NCBI RefSeq assembly: GCF_003991135.1
Contig: NZ_CP016379.1
Location: forward strand, 868,001 to 932,000
Source: Anoxybacter fermentans
GTDB lineage: Bacteria > Bacillota > Halanaerobiia > DY22613
Length of the DNA stretch: 64,000 nt
Direction: 5' to 3'
In this document: positions 8,748 to 16,858 of the stretch, piece after piece
Position numbering within the stretch: position 1 is the first letter of the stretch
Layout: every line of letters starts with the position of its first letter
Notes under the pieces: model-generated
Told to the model about the DNA's origin: nothing
The model's input: only the letters and a program-made list of their open reading frames with translations
Databases searched by the model: none
Position numbers and translations under genes: made by a program

Positions 8748-9427
8748 TGAAGGTTCAACCGGGAAGTAAATTGTTGATTTATTTAATTGGGATTTTGACA
8801 GTACTGGCAGTTAGACATTGGCAGGTTCTCATTATCATTGGGTTTGGTTTGCTGTTTTTAAATATCTTTTTAAAAAAATTTAGAGAGGTTTGGCAGCGTT
8901 TATGTGTTGCCAGCCCTTTTTTATTAACAGCAGTTATCCTTGGATTTTTCCATAAAAGAGGAGGTTGGGTTTTTGGTAGAATATTGGTGCTTAAATTGGT
9001 TAACATTGTTTTTTTGAATAATATAGTCTTTTCCAATTTTACTGAAAAAGATTTGATAGTTGGAATGGGCCAGTTTGGGATTCCACAGATTATTCGGGCA
9101 ATCATATTATTTATATTCAGGTATCGGGAACTTTTAAAAGAAGAGATTAACCAGCTTAAATTGGCCCGGAAGCTTAGGGGTGGTAGTATAGGACTTGGGT
9201 GGTTTAATTTGCAGGAATATCTTGATTTAGGCCAGGTGATTGGAGCCGGGCTGATCCGTGCACTTGATCGGGGTGATAGGATTTATCAGGCGATGTGTCT
9301 TAGAGGATTGAGGATTAGGACACTGGTTCAGAGTCATAAGAATCTGTACGATAACTGGTTATTATTAGTGTTAATGGGACTGATGTCGGGAGTGATAATA
9401 TTACTGGATAAGGGAGGAATTTTTTAA
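8744..9427 (+). CDS. nikQ: Nickel ECF transporter transmembrane component NikQ/CbiQ
   Basis: T-component that links the metal-binding subunit to the ATPase. 227 residues with N-terminal and C-terminal hydrophobic helices and a cytoplasmic region carrying the conserved coupling motifs ARKLRGG and RGDRIYQAMCLRG (the Ala-Arg-Gly signatures of EcfT/CbiQ). It starts in ATGA overlap with nikN and its TAA shares a base with the nikO ATG. The frame is intact. Confidence 0.9.
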   Translation: MMKVQPGSKLLIYLIGILTVLAVRHWQVLIIIGFGLLFLNIFLKKFREVWQRLCVASPFLLTAVILGFFHKRGGWVFGRILVLKLVNIVFLNNIVFSNFTEKDLIVGMGQFGIPQIIRAIILFIFRYRELLKEEINQLKLARKLRGGSIGLGWFNLQEYLDLGQVIGAGLIRALDRGDRIYQAMCLRGLRIRTLVQSHKNLYDNWLLLVLMGLMSGVIILLDKGGIF

Positions 9428-10245
9428 TGGCAAAGGATTCAGAAACGATTTTGATGGTTAAAGATCTTACCTTTCGTTATCCCGGTGGAGAGCCTGTATT
9501 GAAGACAATTTCTTTTGCACTTAAAGCTGGGGAAAAGACTGTATTGCTTGGCCCTAATGGTGCAGGTAAATCAACTTTGTTATTTAATCTATTGAGATTA
9601 TATTCGCCTGAAGAAGGGGAAATTTATCTCAAGGGAAAACGGTTAAAAGACGTTCCTGAAGAATTCTTACGCCAGAAATTGGCTTATATCTTCCAGAATC
9701 CTGACGATCAGGTTTTTGCTCCAACAGTGGAAGAAGATATTCTCTATGGCCCGGTTCAATTTGGCATAGATTCTAAAGAACAGAAAAATAGATTGAAACA
9801 GGTCGTAGAGCTTTTGCAAATAAAAGAGCTTTTAAAGCGTAATCCGCGTCATTTGAGTTATGGAGAGAAAAGACGGGTGGCTTTAGCTGGAGTATTGGTA
9901 ATGAATCCGGAGATAATTTTTTTTGATGAGCCCCTGGCTTTCTTAGATCCCCCGGGGCGCAAACTCTTTATTAAAATTATGGAAGAGCTTTTTTGTCAGG
10001 GTAAAACCCTTCTTGTGGCAACCCATGATTTAAATTTTGCTGCTGAATGGGGTCAGCGTTTTTTGGTGTTAAAAGATGGTCGAATTATTGCTGACGGTGA
10101 TCATAAAATCTTAAAAAAAGGGATTGCAACCTTTGATTACAGTCTACCTATTCCGACCCAGATCTTTCAGGGGTTTGTACATGAGTCACAGCTTCCATTA
10201 ACTATTAAAGAGAGCAGAGAATTATTGAAAAATCTTTTGTTATAA
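9427..10245 (+). CDS. nikO: Nickel ECF transporter ATP-binding protein NikO/CbiO
   Basis: ABC ATPase that powers nickel import. 272 residues with Walker A GPNGAGKST near 42-50, Q-loop FQNPDDQVFAPTVEEDI (the DDQ(V/I)F form typical of ECF ATPases), signature LSYGEKRRVALAG, Walker B IIFFDEP and the switch His in ATHD. The start overlaps the nikQ stop by one base. Only one ATPase gene is present, so it should act as a homodimer. It closes the nikRMNQO cluster; spmA follows after 39 bp. Confidence 0.93.
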   Translation: MAKDSETILMVKDLTFRYPGGEPVLKTISFALKAGEKTVLLGPNGAGKSTLLFNLLRLYSPEEGEIYLKGKRLKDVPEEFLRQKLAYIFQNPDDQVFAPTVEEDILYGPVQFGIDSKEQKNRLKQVVELLQIKELLKRNPRHLSYGEKRRVALAGVLVMNPEIIFFDEPLAFLDPPGRKLFIKIMEELFCQGKTLLVATHDLNFAAEWGQRFLVLKDGRIIADGDHKILKKGIATFDYSLPIPTQIFQGFVHESQLPLTIKESRELLKNLLL

Positions 10246-10284
10246 AGTACCCTTACCTATCATAAGATGGTAGGGGGGTTTAAA

Positions 10285-10866
10285 ATGATGAATAAAATCT
10301 GGCTGGGATTAACTGTACTTGGAATTATTGTTGGGGCTATCAATGGAAAGATGGAAGCTGTTTCGCAAAGTATTCTTCAAGCGGCTATAGATAGTGTGGA
10401 GATATTACTAAAATTGATTGGGCCAATGGCTTTCTGGTTAGGAATTATGAAAATTGCTGAAAAATCCGGATTTACCAATCTGGCCGCACAACTAGTGAGA
10501 CCTTTAATGAGATATCTTTTCCCTGAAGTACCGCCTGATCATCCAGCTATGGGAGCTATGGTAATGAACTTTAGTGCAAATATTTTGGGGCTGGGAAATT
10601 CTTCTACACCTCTGGGAATTCAGGCCATGAAAGAACTCCAGACTCTAAATCCTCACCCAACTCGGGCAACCAAAGCCATGCTGACTTTTTTGGTAATCAA
10701 TACATCGAGTATCACCCTTCTTCCGGGAACCATGATCGGATTGAGGATTGCTGCTGGTTCTAGAGAACCAGTGGTAATTGTCGGTACTACCCTTTTTGCT
10801 ACAACCATTTCAACTATTGCAGCCCTTCTGGTAGATAGGGTATGTCGGTTGACACTTAAAGATTAA
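10285..10866 (+). CDS. spmA: Spore maturation protein A-like membrane protein (nucleoside-recognition domain)
   Basis: Multi-pass membrane protein of 193 residues from the Gate/nucleoside-recognition family. In Bacillus and Clostridium, SpmA and SpmB help dehydrate the spore core. Visible signatures are the first half of the Gate domain (ILLKLIGPMAFWLGIMKIAE) and NILGLGNSSTPLGIQAM followed by LNP. ATG at 10285 follows TAGGGGGG. spmB follows after 13 bp. Role in sporulation is inferred from homology; the pair also occurs in bacteria not known to make spores. Confidence 0.88.
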   Translation: MMNKIWLGLTVLGIIVGAINGKMEAVSQSILQAAIDSVEILLKLIGPMAFWLGIMKIAEKSGFTNLAAQLVRPLMRYLFPEVPPDHPAMGAMVMNFSANILGLGNSSTPLGIQAMKELQTLNPHPTRATKAMLTFLVINTSSITLLPGTMIGLRIAAGSREPVVIVGTTLFATTISTIAALLVDRVCRLTLKD

Positions 10867-10879
10867 GGGGGTACGAGTT

Positions 10880-11419
10880 TTGATAAATTTAATCCAGACT
10901 ATTTCTGCCTGGGCAATTCCGGTGATAGTAGTTTTAATTCCGTGCTATGGGTTTATTAAAGGAGTAAAAGTATATGACACATTTGTAGAGGGAGCTAAAG
11001 ATGGTTTTAAAACGGTGGTAAATATTATTCCTTATCTTGTGGCGATGATGGTAACCATTAATATTTTGCGTGCTTCTGGTACGCTGGAGCTACTAATCTA
11101 TGGAGTGGAACCTATTCTTAAGTATTTTAATATTCCCAAAGAGATTTTTCCACTGGTGATCTTAAGGCCGTTATCTGGAAGTGGTTCTATGGCTTTTGTA
11201 AATTCTATATTCCAAACTCACGGACCTGATTCATTACTGGGTAAAATGGCTTCAACCATTATAGGTAGCTCAGAAACTACTTTTTATGTTGTTGCAGTTT
11301 ATTTTGGAGCAGTAGGAATTAAAGATAGTCGGTATGCTATTCCCATTGGATTGATTGCTGATGTGGCTGGTTTTCTTGCAGGTGTTTTTATTTGCAACCT
11401 GGTTTTTAAAAGCTATTGA
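10880..11419 (+). CDS. spmB: Spore maturation protein B-like membrane protein
   Basis: Partner of SpmA, 179 residues with four or five hydrophobic helices and the second Gate-domain half: GAKDGFKTVVNIIPYLVAM, then LRPLSGSGSMAFVNSIF and STIIGSSETTFYVVAVYFG, the conserved SpmB block. The TTG start at 10880 follows AAGGGGGT. It is co-directional and tightly spaced with spmA, so they should form one transcript, possibly an extension of the nik operon. Confidence 0.88.
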   Translation: MINLIQTISAWAIPVIVVLIPCYGFIKGVKVYDTFVEGAKDGFKTVVNIIPYLVAMMVTINILRASGTLELLIYGVEPILKYFNIPKEIFPLVILRPLSGSGSMAFVNSIFQTHGPDSLLGKMASTIIGSSETTFYVVAVYFGAVGIKDSRYAIPIGLIADVAGFLAGVFICNLVFKSY

Positions 11420-11477
11420 CTAAGTTTTCGCCTGGACATATAATGGTGATAGAATTTTTTTACCAGGAGGTATGCCA

Positions 11478-12320
11478 ATGGCTATTGATCTGCATTTACA
11501 TACGACAGCTTCAGATGGAACTTATACTCCAACAGAAATTGTAGATGAGGCGAAAAAATTAGGCTTAACCGCTATTGCCATTACGGATCATGATAATATG
11601 AATGGGGTGGAAGAGGCTCTTAAACGGGGAAAGGAGATTGGATTGGAAGTAGTTCCTGGTATTGAATTAAATACAGACTATGAGGAAAAAGAGATTCATA
11701 TTCTCGGGTATTATTTGAATTATTCTTCAAAGGAAGTGCATGATATTCTGGATGAACTTATAAATAGTAGAGTTAATCGGGCCCAAAAGATGGTGGAAAA
11801 ATTAAATCAGATGGGAATAAATATTTCTTATGAACGAGTTAAAGAGATTGCCGTCGGAGGTGCAATAGGTCGTCCCCATATTGCCAAGGCTCTTATTGAA
11901 GCAGGTTATGCTGAAGATTGGAGTGAAGCTTTTGACCGATTTATCGGACGCGATTGTCCAGCTTATGTACCTAGAACTAAACTGACTCCTTTTGCTGCTA
12001 TAAAGTTAATCTTAAATGCTGGAGGAGTCCCGGTTTTAGCACATCCGGGATTAAATAATTTAGATGAAATTATACCGGGATTAATAGAAGCAGGTCTTAT
12101 GGGGATTGAAGTTTATCATTTTGAACATACTGGAGAAGATAAAGTTCATTATCTAAAGATGGCTCAAAAGAATAATCTTATCATAACCGGGGGTTCTGAT
12201 TGTCATGGCCCAGGAAGCAAATCAGGAGCACGTTTAGGTCAGGTTAAGTTACCTGAACAGTTTTTAACAGAGTTAAAGAAGGGGCTGTCCCAAAAGTCCC
12301 TTTATAACCCCCAAAAGTAA
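11478..12320 (+). CDS. PHP-domain phosphoesterase, 3' end replaced by IS1182 sequence
   Basis: PHP (polymerase and histidinol phosphatase) metallohydrolase, of the YciV/RNase AM group that degrades short oligonucleotides or 3',5'-bisphosphonucleotides. Metal-binding motifs are visible: DLHLHTTASDG at the N-terminus, ITDHDNM, GIELNTDY, VLAHPG and GSDCHG near the end. ATG 11478 is preferred over 11472, which lies too close to AGGAGG. After ELKKG the frame enters the inserted element and ends SQKSLYNPQK. The displaced original tail is still readable beyond the element at 14061-14126. All metal motifs are upstream of the break, so activity may survive. Confidence 0.85.
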   Translation: MAIDLHLHTTASDGTYTPTEIVDEAKKLGLTAIAITDHDNMNGVEEALKRGKEIGLEVVPGIELNTDYEEKEIHILGYYLNYSSKEVHDILDELINSRVNRAQKMVEKLNQMGINISYERVKEIAVGGAIGRPHIAKALIEAGYAEDWSEAFDRFIGRDCPAYVPRTKLTPFAAIKLILNAGGVPVLAHPGLNNLDEIIPGLIEAGLMGIEVYHFEHTGEDKVHYLKMAQKNNLIITGGSDCHGPGSKSGARLGQVKLPEQFLTELKKGLSQKSLYNPQK

Positions 12321-12330
12321 ATATTAAAAG

Positions 12331-12373
12331 AAAGGTGTTGTCAGAAATTTTTATAAAGATAACACCTTTTTTT
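12331..12373 (+). terminator. Internal terminator at the 5' side of the IS1182 element
   Basis: AAAGGTGTT pairs with AACACCTTT across a loop of about 20 bases, followed by a T run. It sits between the left end and the transposase start and should block read-through from the PHP gene into the transposase. Confidence 0.75.
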
Positions 12374-12390
12374 TATGGTAAAATATAAAT

Positions 12391-14037
12391 ATGAAGAGGA
12401 AAAACCATAATAAAAAGACATTTATTGAATATAATATGAATCAGACAATGTTGCCTTTGAGTTTTGATGTGTTTATTCCTGAGAATCATTTAGTAAGGGT
12501 GGTAAATTCAGCTATAGAAAGGATGAATATTGAACCCCTGCTTGAAAAATATAAAGGTGGGGGTAGAAGCAGCTACCATCCGAAAATGATGCTTAAGGTT
12601 ATAGTATATGCCTATACTCAGAGAATATATTCATCAAGACGAATTGCCAAGGCACTTCGGGAAAATATTTATTTTATGTGGCTTAGTGGTAACAATAAAC
12701 CTGATTTTCGGACGATAAACCGATTCAGATCAGAGATCATGAAAGATGTTATTGATGAGGTATTTGCATCAGTATTGGAACTTCTTATAGAAGAAGGATA
12801 TGTAAAGTTAGAGAATTACTTTTTAGATGGTACAAAAATAGAAGCTAATGCAAACAAATATAGCTTTGTCTGGAGAAAAGCGACAAAGAAGTACAAAGCA
12901 AGGCTTAGGGCAAAAATTAATGAACTTTTAAAAGAGATTGAGAAAACCAACGAAGAAGAGAATAGATTGTATGGGGATAATGACCTGGAGGAGATGGGTG
13001 AAGGAAAAGAAATAGATTCAAAGAAACTCGAAGAAAAAATTAAGGAACTTGAAGAACGTCTAGAAAAGAACTCCAAAGATAAGAAGTTAAAAAAAACAGT
13101 TAAAGAGCTCAAAGATAAATGTCTTCCTCGAATGAAAAAATATGAGCAGCAGGAAGAGATTTTAAATGGACGAAACAGTTATTCTAAAACAGATACTGAT
13201 GCAACTTTTATGAGAATGAAAGAAGACCACATGAAAAATGGGCAATTGAAGCCCGCATATAATGTTCAGATAGGTACAGAGAATCAGTTTGTAGTTGGTT
13301 ATAGTATTCATCAAAGGCCGGCAGATTCAAGATGCTTAATACCTCATTTAGAAAAAGTAAAAGAAGTTACAGGTAAGATTCCGGAAAATGTGATAGCTGA
13401 TTCAGGTTATGGTAGTGAGGAAAATTATGATTACTTAGAGAAAGCCAATACTAATATTTATGTTAAGTATAATACTTTTCATAAAGAACAAAAGAAGAAG
13501 TTTAAAAATGATATATTTAAAGTAGAAAACTGGCCGTATGATAAAGAAAACGACGAGTTTATTTGTCCTGTTCAAAGAAGACTCATTTACTGTAAGACAA
13601 AAGAAATTAAGACTGAAAATGGATATACTAAACAAATTAGATATTACAAATGCGAAAATTGTGATGGGTGTGAGTTAAAAGAAAATTGTACCAAGGCCAA
13701 AGGTGATCGAGTAATAAGAATAAATTTTAAATTACGTGAATATAAGCAAAAGGTAAAGGAAAACCTTTGTTCCGATAAAGGTATGAAACTCCGTTCTCAA
13801 AGAGCAATTGAAGCGGAATCTGTCTTTGGAAGGATCAAAGGTAATTGGTCATTCCGGAGATTTCTGCTTCGTGGCCTTGAGAAAGTAAAAATTGAATGGG
13901 GTTTACTGTGTATAGCCCATAACCTGGCTAAACTGCAACAGTATAGAATGTCAGGTATGGGTTTTTATTTTCTTAACAGAAAAATTTTCAATGAATTTAA
14001 AATGAACAATGAAAAAAGGGGCCATGCCCAAAAGTAA
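12391..14037 (+). CDS. IS1182-family transposase
   Basis: DDE transposase of 548 residues. The N-terminal domain has the family pattern SFDVFIPENHLVRVV and YHPKMMLKVIVYAY, followed by RRIAKALRENIYFMWLSG. A charged coiled-coil insertion lies at about 170-250. The catalytic core includes FLDGTKIEANANKY, IADSGYGSEENYDYL, a cysteine-rich stretch (CENCDGCELKENC) and the C-terminal RSQRAIEAESVFGRIKGNW block with the catalytic Glu. The frame is intact. No clear ribosome site precedes the ATG. Confidence 0.95.
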   Translation: MKRKNHNKKTFIEYNMNQTMLPLSFDVFIPENHLVRVVNSAIERMNIEPLLEKYKGGGRSSYHPKMMLKVIVYAYTQRIYSSRRIAKALRENIYFMWLSGNNKPDFRTINRFRSEIMKDVIDEVFASVLELLIEEGYVKLENYFLDGTKIEANANKYSFVWRKATKKYKARLRAKINELLKEIEKTNEEENRLYGDNDLEEMGEGKEIDSKKLEEKIKELEERLEKNSKDKKLKKTVKELKDKCLPRMKKYEQQEEILNGRNSYSKTDTDATFMRMKEDHMKNGQLKPAYNVQIGTENQFVVGYSIHQRPADSRCLIPHLEKVKEVTGKIPENVIADSGYGSEENYDYLEKANTNIYVKYNTFHKEQKKKFKNDIFKVENWPYDKENDEFICPVQRRLIYCKTKEIKTENGYTKQIRYYKCENCDGCELKENCTKAKGDRVIRINFKLREYKQKVKENLCSDKGMKLRSQRAIEAESVFGRIKGNWSFRRFLLRGLEKVKIEWGLLCIAHNLAKLQQYRMSGMGFYFLNRKIFNEFKMNNEKRGHAQK

Positions 14038-14060
14038 TTAATTACTTTTGAGACAGCCCC

Positions 14061-14126
14061 TTTTTAACAGAGTTAAAGAAGGCAAAAGAGAGATTGGATG
14101 CAAAAGTTGAATCACAAATTTTTTGA
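14061..14126 (+). pseudogene. Displaced 3' end of the PHP phosphoesterase gene
   Basis: Beginning in the right-hand copy of the target repeat, the frame reads FLTELKKAKERLDAKVE then SQIF and stops at TGA 14124-14126. Joined at ELKK to the upstream gene it restores the original C-terminus, fourteen residues longer than ELKK. This proves the orientation and site of the insertion. Confidence 0.85.
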
Positions 14127-14204
14127 GGTAACAGCAGGATTTTTTTGTATTTCTATAGAATTATTGTATTAAATAAATTCATATAGTAAGGAGAGATGTA
14201 AAAA

Positions 14205-15203
14205 ATGTGTAGAAAAGGAATGTTAATTTTGGCTGTGGTGGCCATACTTATCTCAGTAATTGGGGTTTATGGTTACATTAAAGCAGAAGACAAAATACCG
14301 GATAATGCCTTGGCCAGGGTGAATGATTCCTATATATTGGAAGATGTTCATGCCCGATATGTTGAAAGACAGGTTAAGCGTTTGCAACAAACCTATAATC
14401 TGGATTTCACAGGAGAGGAGCATAAAGAACAGTTACTTAATCTTAAAAGACAAATTTTAGAACAGTTGATCAGAAATGAAATTCTCCTTCAAACTGCTTT
14501 TGAATATGGAATAGAAATAACAGATGAAGAGGTTCAGGCTGAGATTGATAAAATTAAGGCTTCTTATCCAGATGACGAGACCTTCAAAAAAGTGTTGGAA
14601 CAGGTAAAATATACTTTAGAAGATCTCAGGAATGATATTATTATACAGAAATCTTATGAAAAATTAGCAGAACGGCTTGGGCAAGATTTAACTGTTACAG
14701 AAGAAGAGATGATGGAATATTATGAGAAAAACATTCGTCGTTTTACTGAAGAAGAACAGGTCCGGGCATCCCATATTTTGGTTGAGACAAAAGAGGAGGC
14801 TTTAGAGATTTTAGATAAAATTAACAATGGTGAAGATTTTGCTGATCTAGCCAGGAAATATTCTAATTGTCCAAGCTCTGACCGGGGTGGAGATCTGGGG
14901 TTCTTTGGTCGCGGACGCATGGTATATGAATTCGAAAAGGCAGCTTTTTCAACAGAAGTTGGTGAAATTACCGGACCAGTTGAAACTGAATTTGGTTGGC
15001 ATATTATTAAAGTAACTGACAAAAAGGAAGCTATAGTTCATCCATATGAAGAAGTTAAAGAAGAAATTTATGAAACTTTGCTTATCAAAAAGAAAAACAA
15101 TGCTGCAGTTGCCCTTTTGAGACAAAAGTGGGAAGAGGCTGATATAGAATATTATGTTGATTATGCTAAACCACAGGAAATTACTGATTCTAATAATAAC
15201 TAA
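14205..15203 (+). CDS. PrsA/PpiD-like peptidyl-prolyl isomerase foldase
   Basis: Extracytoplasmic chaperone that helps secreted or outer-membrane proteins fold. Of 332 residues: a hydrophobic N-terminal segment (about 6-24), a SurA/PrsA N-domain helical region (about 40-170), and a parvulin PPIase domain (about 180-290) with RASHILVETKEEA, FADLARKYSNCPS, RGGDLGFFGRG and FGWHIIKV. The N-terminus has no lipobox cysteine, unlike PrsA lipoproteins of monoderms, so it is probably soluble in the periplasm or anchored by its signal. ATG follows AAGGAGAG. It lies upstream of the TonB operon, fitting an envelope role. Confidence 0.9.
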   Translation: MCRKGMLILAVVAILISVIGVYGYIKAEDKIPDNALARVNDSYILEDVHARYVERQVKRLQQTYNLDFTGEEHKEQLLNLKRQILEQLIRNEILLQTAFEYGIEITDEEVQAEIDKIKASYPDDETFKKVLEQVKYTLEDLRNDIIIQKSYEKLAERLGQDLTVTEEEMMEYYEKNIRRFTEEEQVRASHILVETKEEALEILDKINNGEDFADLARKYSNCPSSDRGGDLGFFGRGRMVYEFEKAAFSTEVGEITGPVETEFGWHIIKVTDKKEAIVHPYEEVKEEIYETLLIKKKNNAAVALLRQKWEEADIEYYVDYAKPQEITDSNNN

Positions 15204-15281
15204 AACTTAATTTAATGCATATCTCCCTTAAAGAACGTGGATACTAAATAAAGAAATCTACATAAAAGAGGGGGAAAGATT

Positions 15282-15440
15282 ATGGCTAATGAATTGTGGA
15301 AACGTTTAGAACAACAATTTTTTAGATATGCTGAAATGTATGATAATAATATTCTGGCTATCGCCAGAGAAAGAAATTTACAGGTAGCGGAAAGTACTTT
15401 AAAGGAAATTTTAGATGAAGCCAAGCACCGTACAGTTTAA
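15282..15440 (+). CDS. Small conserved-looking hypothetical protein (52 residues)
   Basis: A short frame with a convincing ribosome site (AGAGGGGGA) before its ATG. The product is charged and mostly helical, beginning MANELWKRLEQQFF and ending ILDEAKHRTV, with no signal or membrane segment. I do not recognise it. It sits between the foldase and a truncated repeat. Confidence 0.6.
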   Translation: MANELWKRLEQQFFRYAEMYDNNILAIARERNLQVAESTLKEILDEAKHRTV

Positions 15441-15458
15441 AAATCTTTTATAACGGAT

Positions 15459-15609
15459 GATTAAACTGTAAAAAGCTAATTTTGAGTGCCATAGAAATTT
15501 TTTGTTAAACCATCTTAGTGAGATGGAAGAAGAAATAAGGCCTCATCATAAGATGTGATGAGCTAATCAAGGGCCAAGATGATCCATTTTGATGGTTCGA
15601 AAAATTTCT
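15459..15609 (+). repeat. Palindromic MITE-like repeat, copy 3 (right end lost)
   Basis: Left end GATTAAACTGTAAAAAGC and core are present, but similarity stops after GAAAAATTTCT. The right terminus is replaced by TTGTTAACAAATCTTTC...TTAACAGCTTGAG, which resembles the end of the second palindromic repeat at 31400. Both core hairpin loops have lost GGA (AAGAT). This looks like a decayed, recombined copy. Confidence 0.8.
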
Positions 15610-15646
15610 GAATTTGTTAACAAATCTTTCTTTTTTAACAGCTTGA

Positions 15647-15686
15647 GAAATCTTACATTATAAAGATGTAAGATTTCTTTTCTTTT
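15647..15686 (+). terminator. Rho-independent terminator
   Basis: GAAATCTTACAT pairs with ATGTAAGATTTC, followed by TTTTCTTTTTT. It closes the foldase/small-ORF unit upstream of exbB. Confidence 0.8.
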
Positions 15687-15823
15687 TTGCTCAATAAAAT
15701 ATTAGGGCCAAAGTCCTGAACAAAATCCTTTATTATAATAAAGAAGGATATTATCATTTAAGTGTCGAAGTTATAATTCAATTCTTTATGAAAAACGAAA
15801 AAACATAGGGAGGTTTTTTAAAA

Positions 15824-16450
15824 ATGCTGGAATTTATAAAACAGGGAGGACCTACAATTTATCCACTTCTTGCGTGTTCAGTAATTGGTCTGGCAGTAGT
15901 TCTTGAGCGGTTGTTCTATTTTTTCAGGATTAAAAATGATAACTTTCGGATGTTTAGGAAAATAGAAATGATGATTGCAGAAGGGGAGATTACCCGGGCT
16001 GCCCATGAATTAAAAAGTGAGCGGGGTCCGGTAGCAAAGATTATAGCTGCGGGTTTGGCCCATTATGGACAGGATAGAAGGGTGATTGAAGAACATATTC
16101 GTGTTGCAGGTGAACATGAAGTTCATAAGTTAGAAAAAAACTTAGCCATATTGGATATAATTGCTTCCATATCTCCGCTTTTGGGTCTTTTGGGAACAGT
16201 TCTTGGAATTATCGATAGTTTTAATATTTTGAGTACGACGGCGGGTATTGCTGCTCCTGCACAATTAAGCAGCGGGATTGCTGCTGCACTGATTAGTACT
16301 GCTGTGGGGCTTATCATTGCTATACCAGCAATGTTGTTTTACTCATATTTTGTTAGTATTGTAGATAAAAATACCAAAGAGATGAATAAATGGAGTGTAG
16401 AACTTATAGATCTTTTAAGTTATCGGGGTGAAAAAGATGTTCAAATCTAA
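15824..16450 (+). CDS. exbB: ExbB/TolQ-family proton channel subunit
   Basis: Cytoplasmic-membrane proton channel that, with ExbD, energises TonB. 208 residues with three membrane helices: one near the N-terminus (about 10-30) and two in the C-terminal half (about 112-135 and 155-180), with the MotA/TolQ/ExbB signature LDIIASISPLLGLLGTVLGII and SSGIAAALISTAVGLIIAIPA. ATG at 15824 follows AGGGAGG. Its 3' end overlaps exbD. Followed by exbD and tonB it forms a complete energising operon, which implies an outer membrane with TonB-dependent receptors. Confidence 0.94.
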   Translation: MLEFIKQGGPTIYPLLACSVIGLAVVLERLFYFFRIKNDNFRMFRKIEMMIAEGEITRAAHELKSERGPVAKIIAAGLAHYGQDRRVIEEHIRVAGEHEVHKLEKNLAILDIIASISPLLGLLGTVLGIIDSFNILSTTAGIAAPAQLSSGIAAALISTAVGLIIAIPAMLFYSYFVSIVDKNTKEMNKWSVELIDLLSYRGEKDVQI

Positions 16451-16847
16451 ATTAAAAAAGCGACCGAGAATTGAAATTGTACCCATGATCGATGTAATCT
16501 TTTTTTTACTGGTCTTCTTTATGTTATTTACTACTTTTAAGACAACACCTTATGGTTTTGATTTAAAATTACCAAAAGCTACAGCTGTTGTTAAGACTGA
16601 ATCAGTTAATATTTTGATTCAAATTGCTAATGATGGTCAGCTTTTTTTGAAAGACAAACCTGTGACATTAAGTGAACTTAAAGAGCAGGTCAGGCAAAAA
16701 TTAGAAGATAAACCTGATACGGTTATTGTTATAAAAGCAGATGAAAATGCTAAGTATAAGTCGTTAATTCAGGTTATGGATGCTATAAGCCAGGTGGGAG
16801 GAACAAAGTTCTCCCTGGCTGCAGAAAAAGATGAAAGAAAGAAATAG
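16437..16847 (+). CDS. exbD: ExbD/TolR-family biopolymer transport protein
   Basis: Second subunit of the TonB motor. About 136 residues: short basic cytoplasmic N-terminus, one membrane helix (about 14-33) beginning with the conserved VPMIDVIFFLLVFFML in which the Asp is the proton-carrying residue, and a periplasmic domain ending in TKFSLAAEKDE. I prefer ATG 16437, with CGGGGTGA at good spacing; an in-frame GTG at 16428 is the alternative. It overlaps exbB by 14 bp and is followed by tonB after 11 bp. Confidence 0.92.
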   Translation: MFKSKLKKRPRIEIVPMIDVIFFLLVFFMLFTTFKTTPYGFDLKLPKATAVVKTESVNILIQIANDGQLFLKDKPVTLSELKEQVRQKLEDKPDTVIVIKADENAKYKSLIQVMDAISQVGGTKFSLAAEKDERKK

Positions 16848-16858
16848 GGGATGTAATT

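Larger units (their letters stand above)
12281..14060 (+). mobile_element. Complete IS1182-family insertion sequence (about 1780 bp)
   Basis: Ends are GGGGCTGTCCCAAAAGT and, inverted, GGGGCTGTCTCAAAAGT. Flanked by a 20-bp direct repeat TTTTTAACAGAGTTAAAGAA at 12261-12280 and 14061-14080; the next two G are ambiguous. The target is palindromic (TTTAAC-AGA-GTTAAA). It interrupts the last codons of the PHP gene. A built-in terminator precedes the transposase and a hairpin closes the 3' end. Confidence 0.95.

Noticed and set aside
12816-13112. Minus-strand Ser/Phe-rich frame in the IS1182 transposase
   Set aside because: It is the antisense of the charged coiled-coil segment and shows no independent features.
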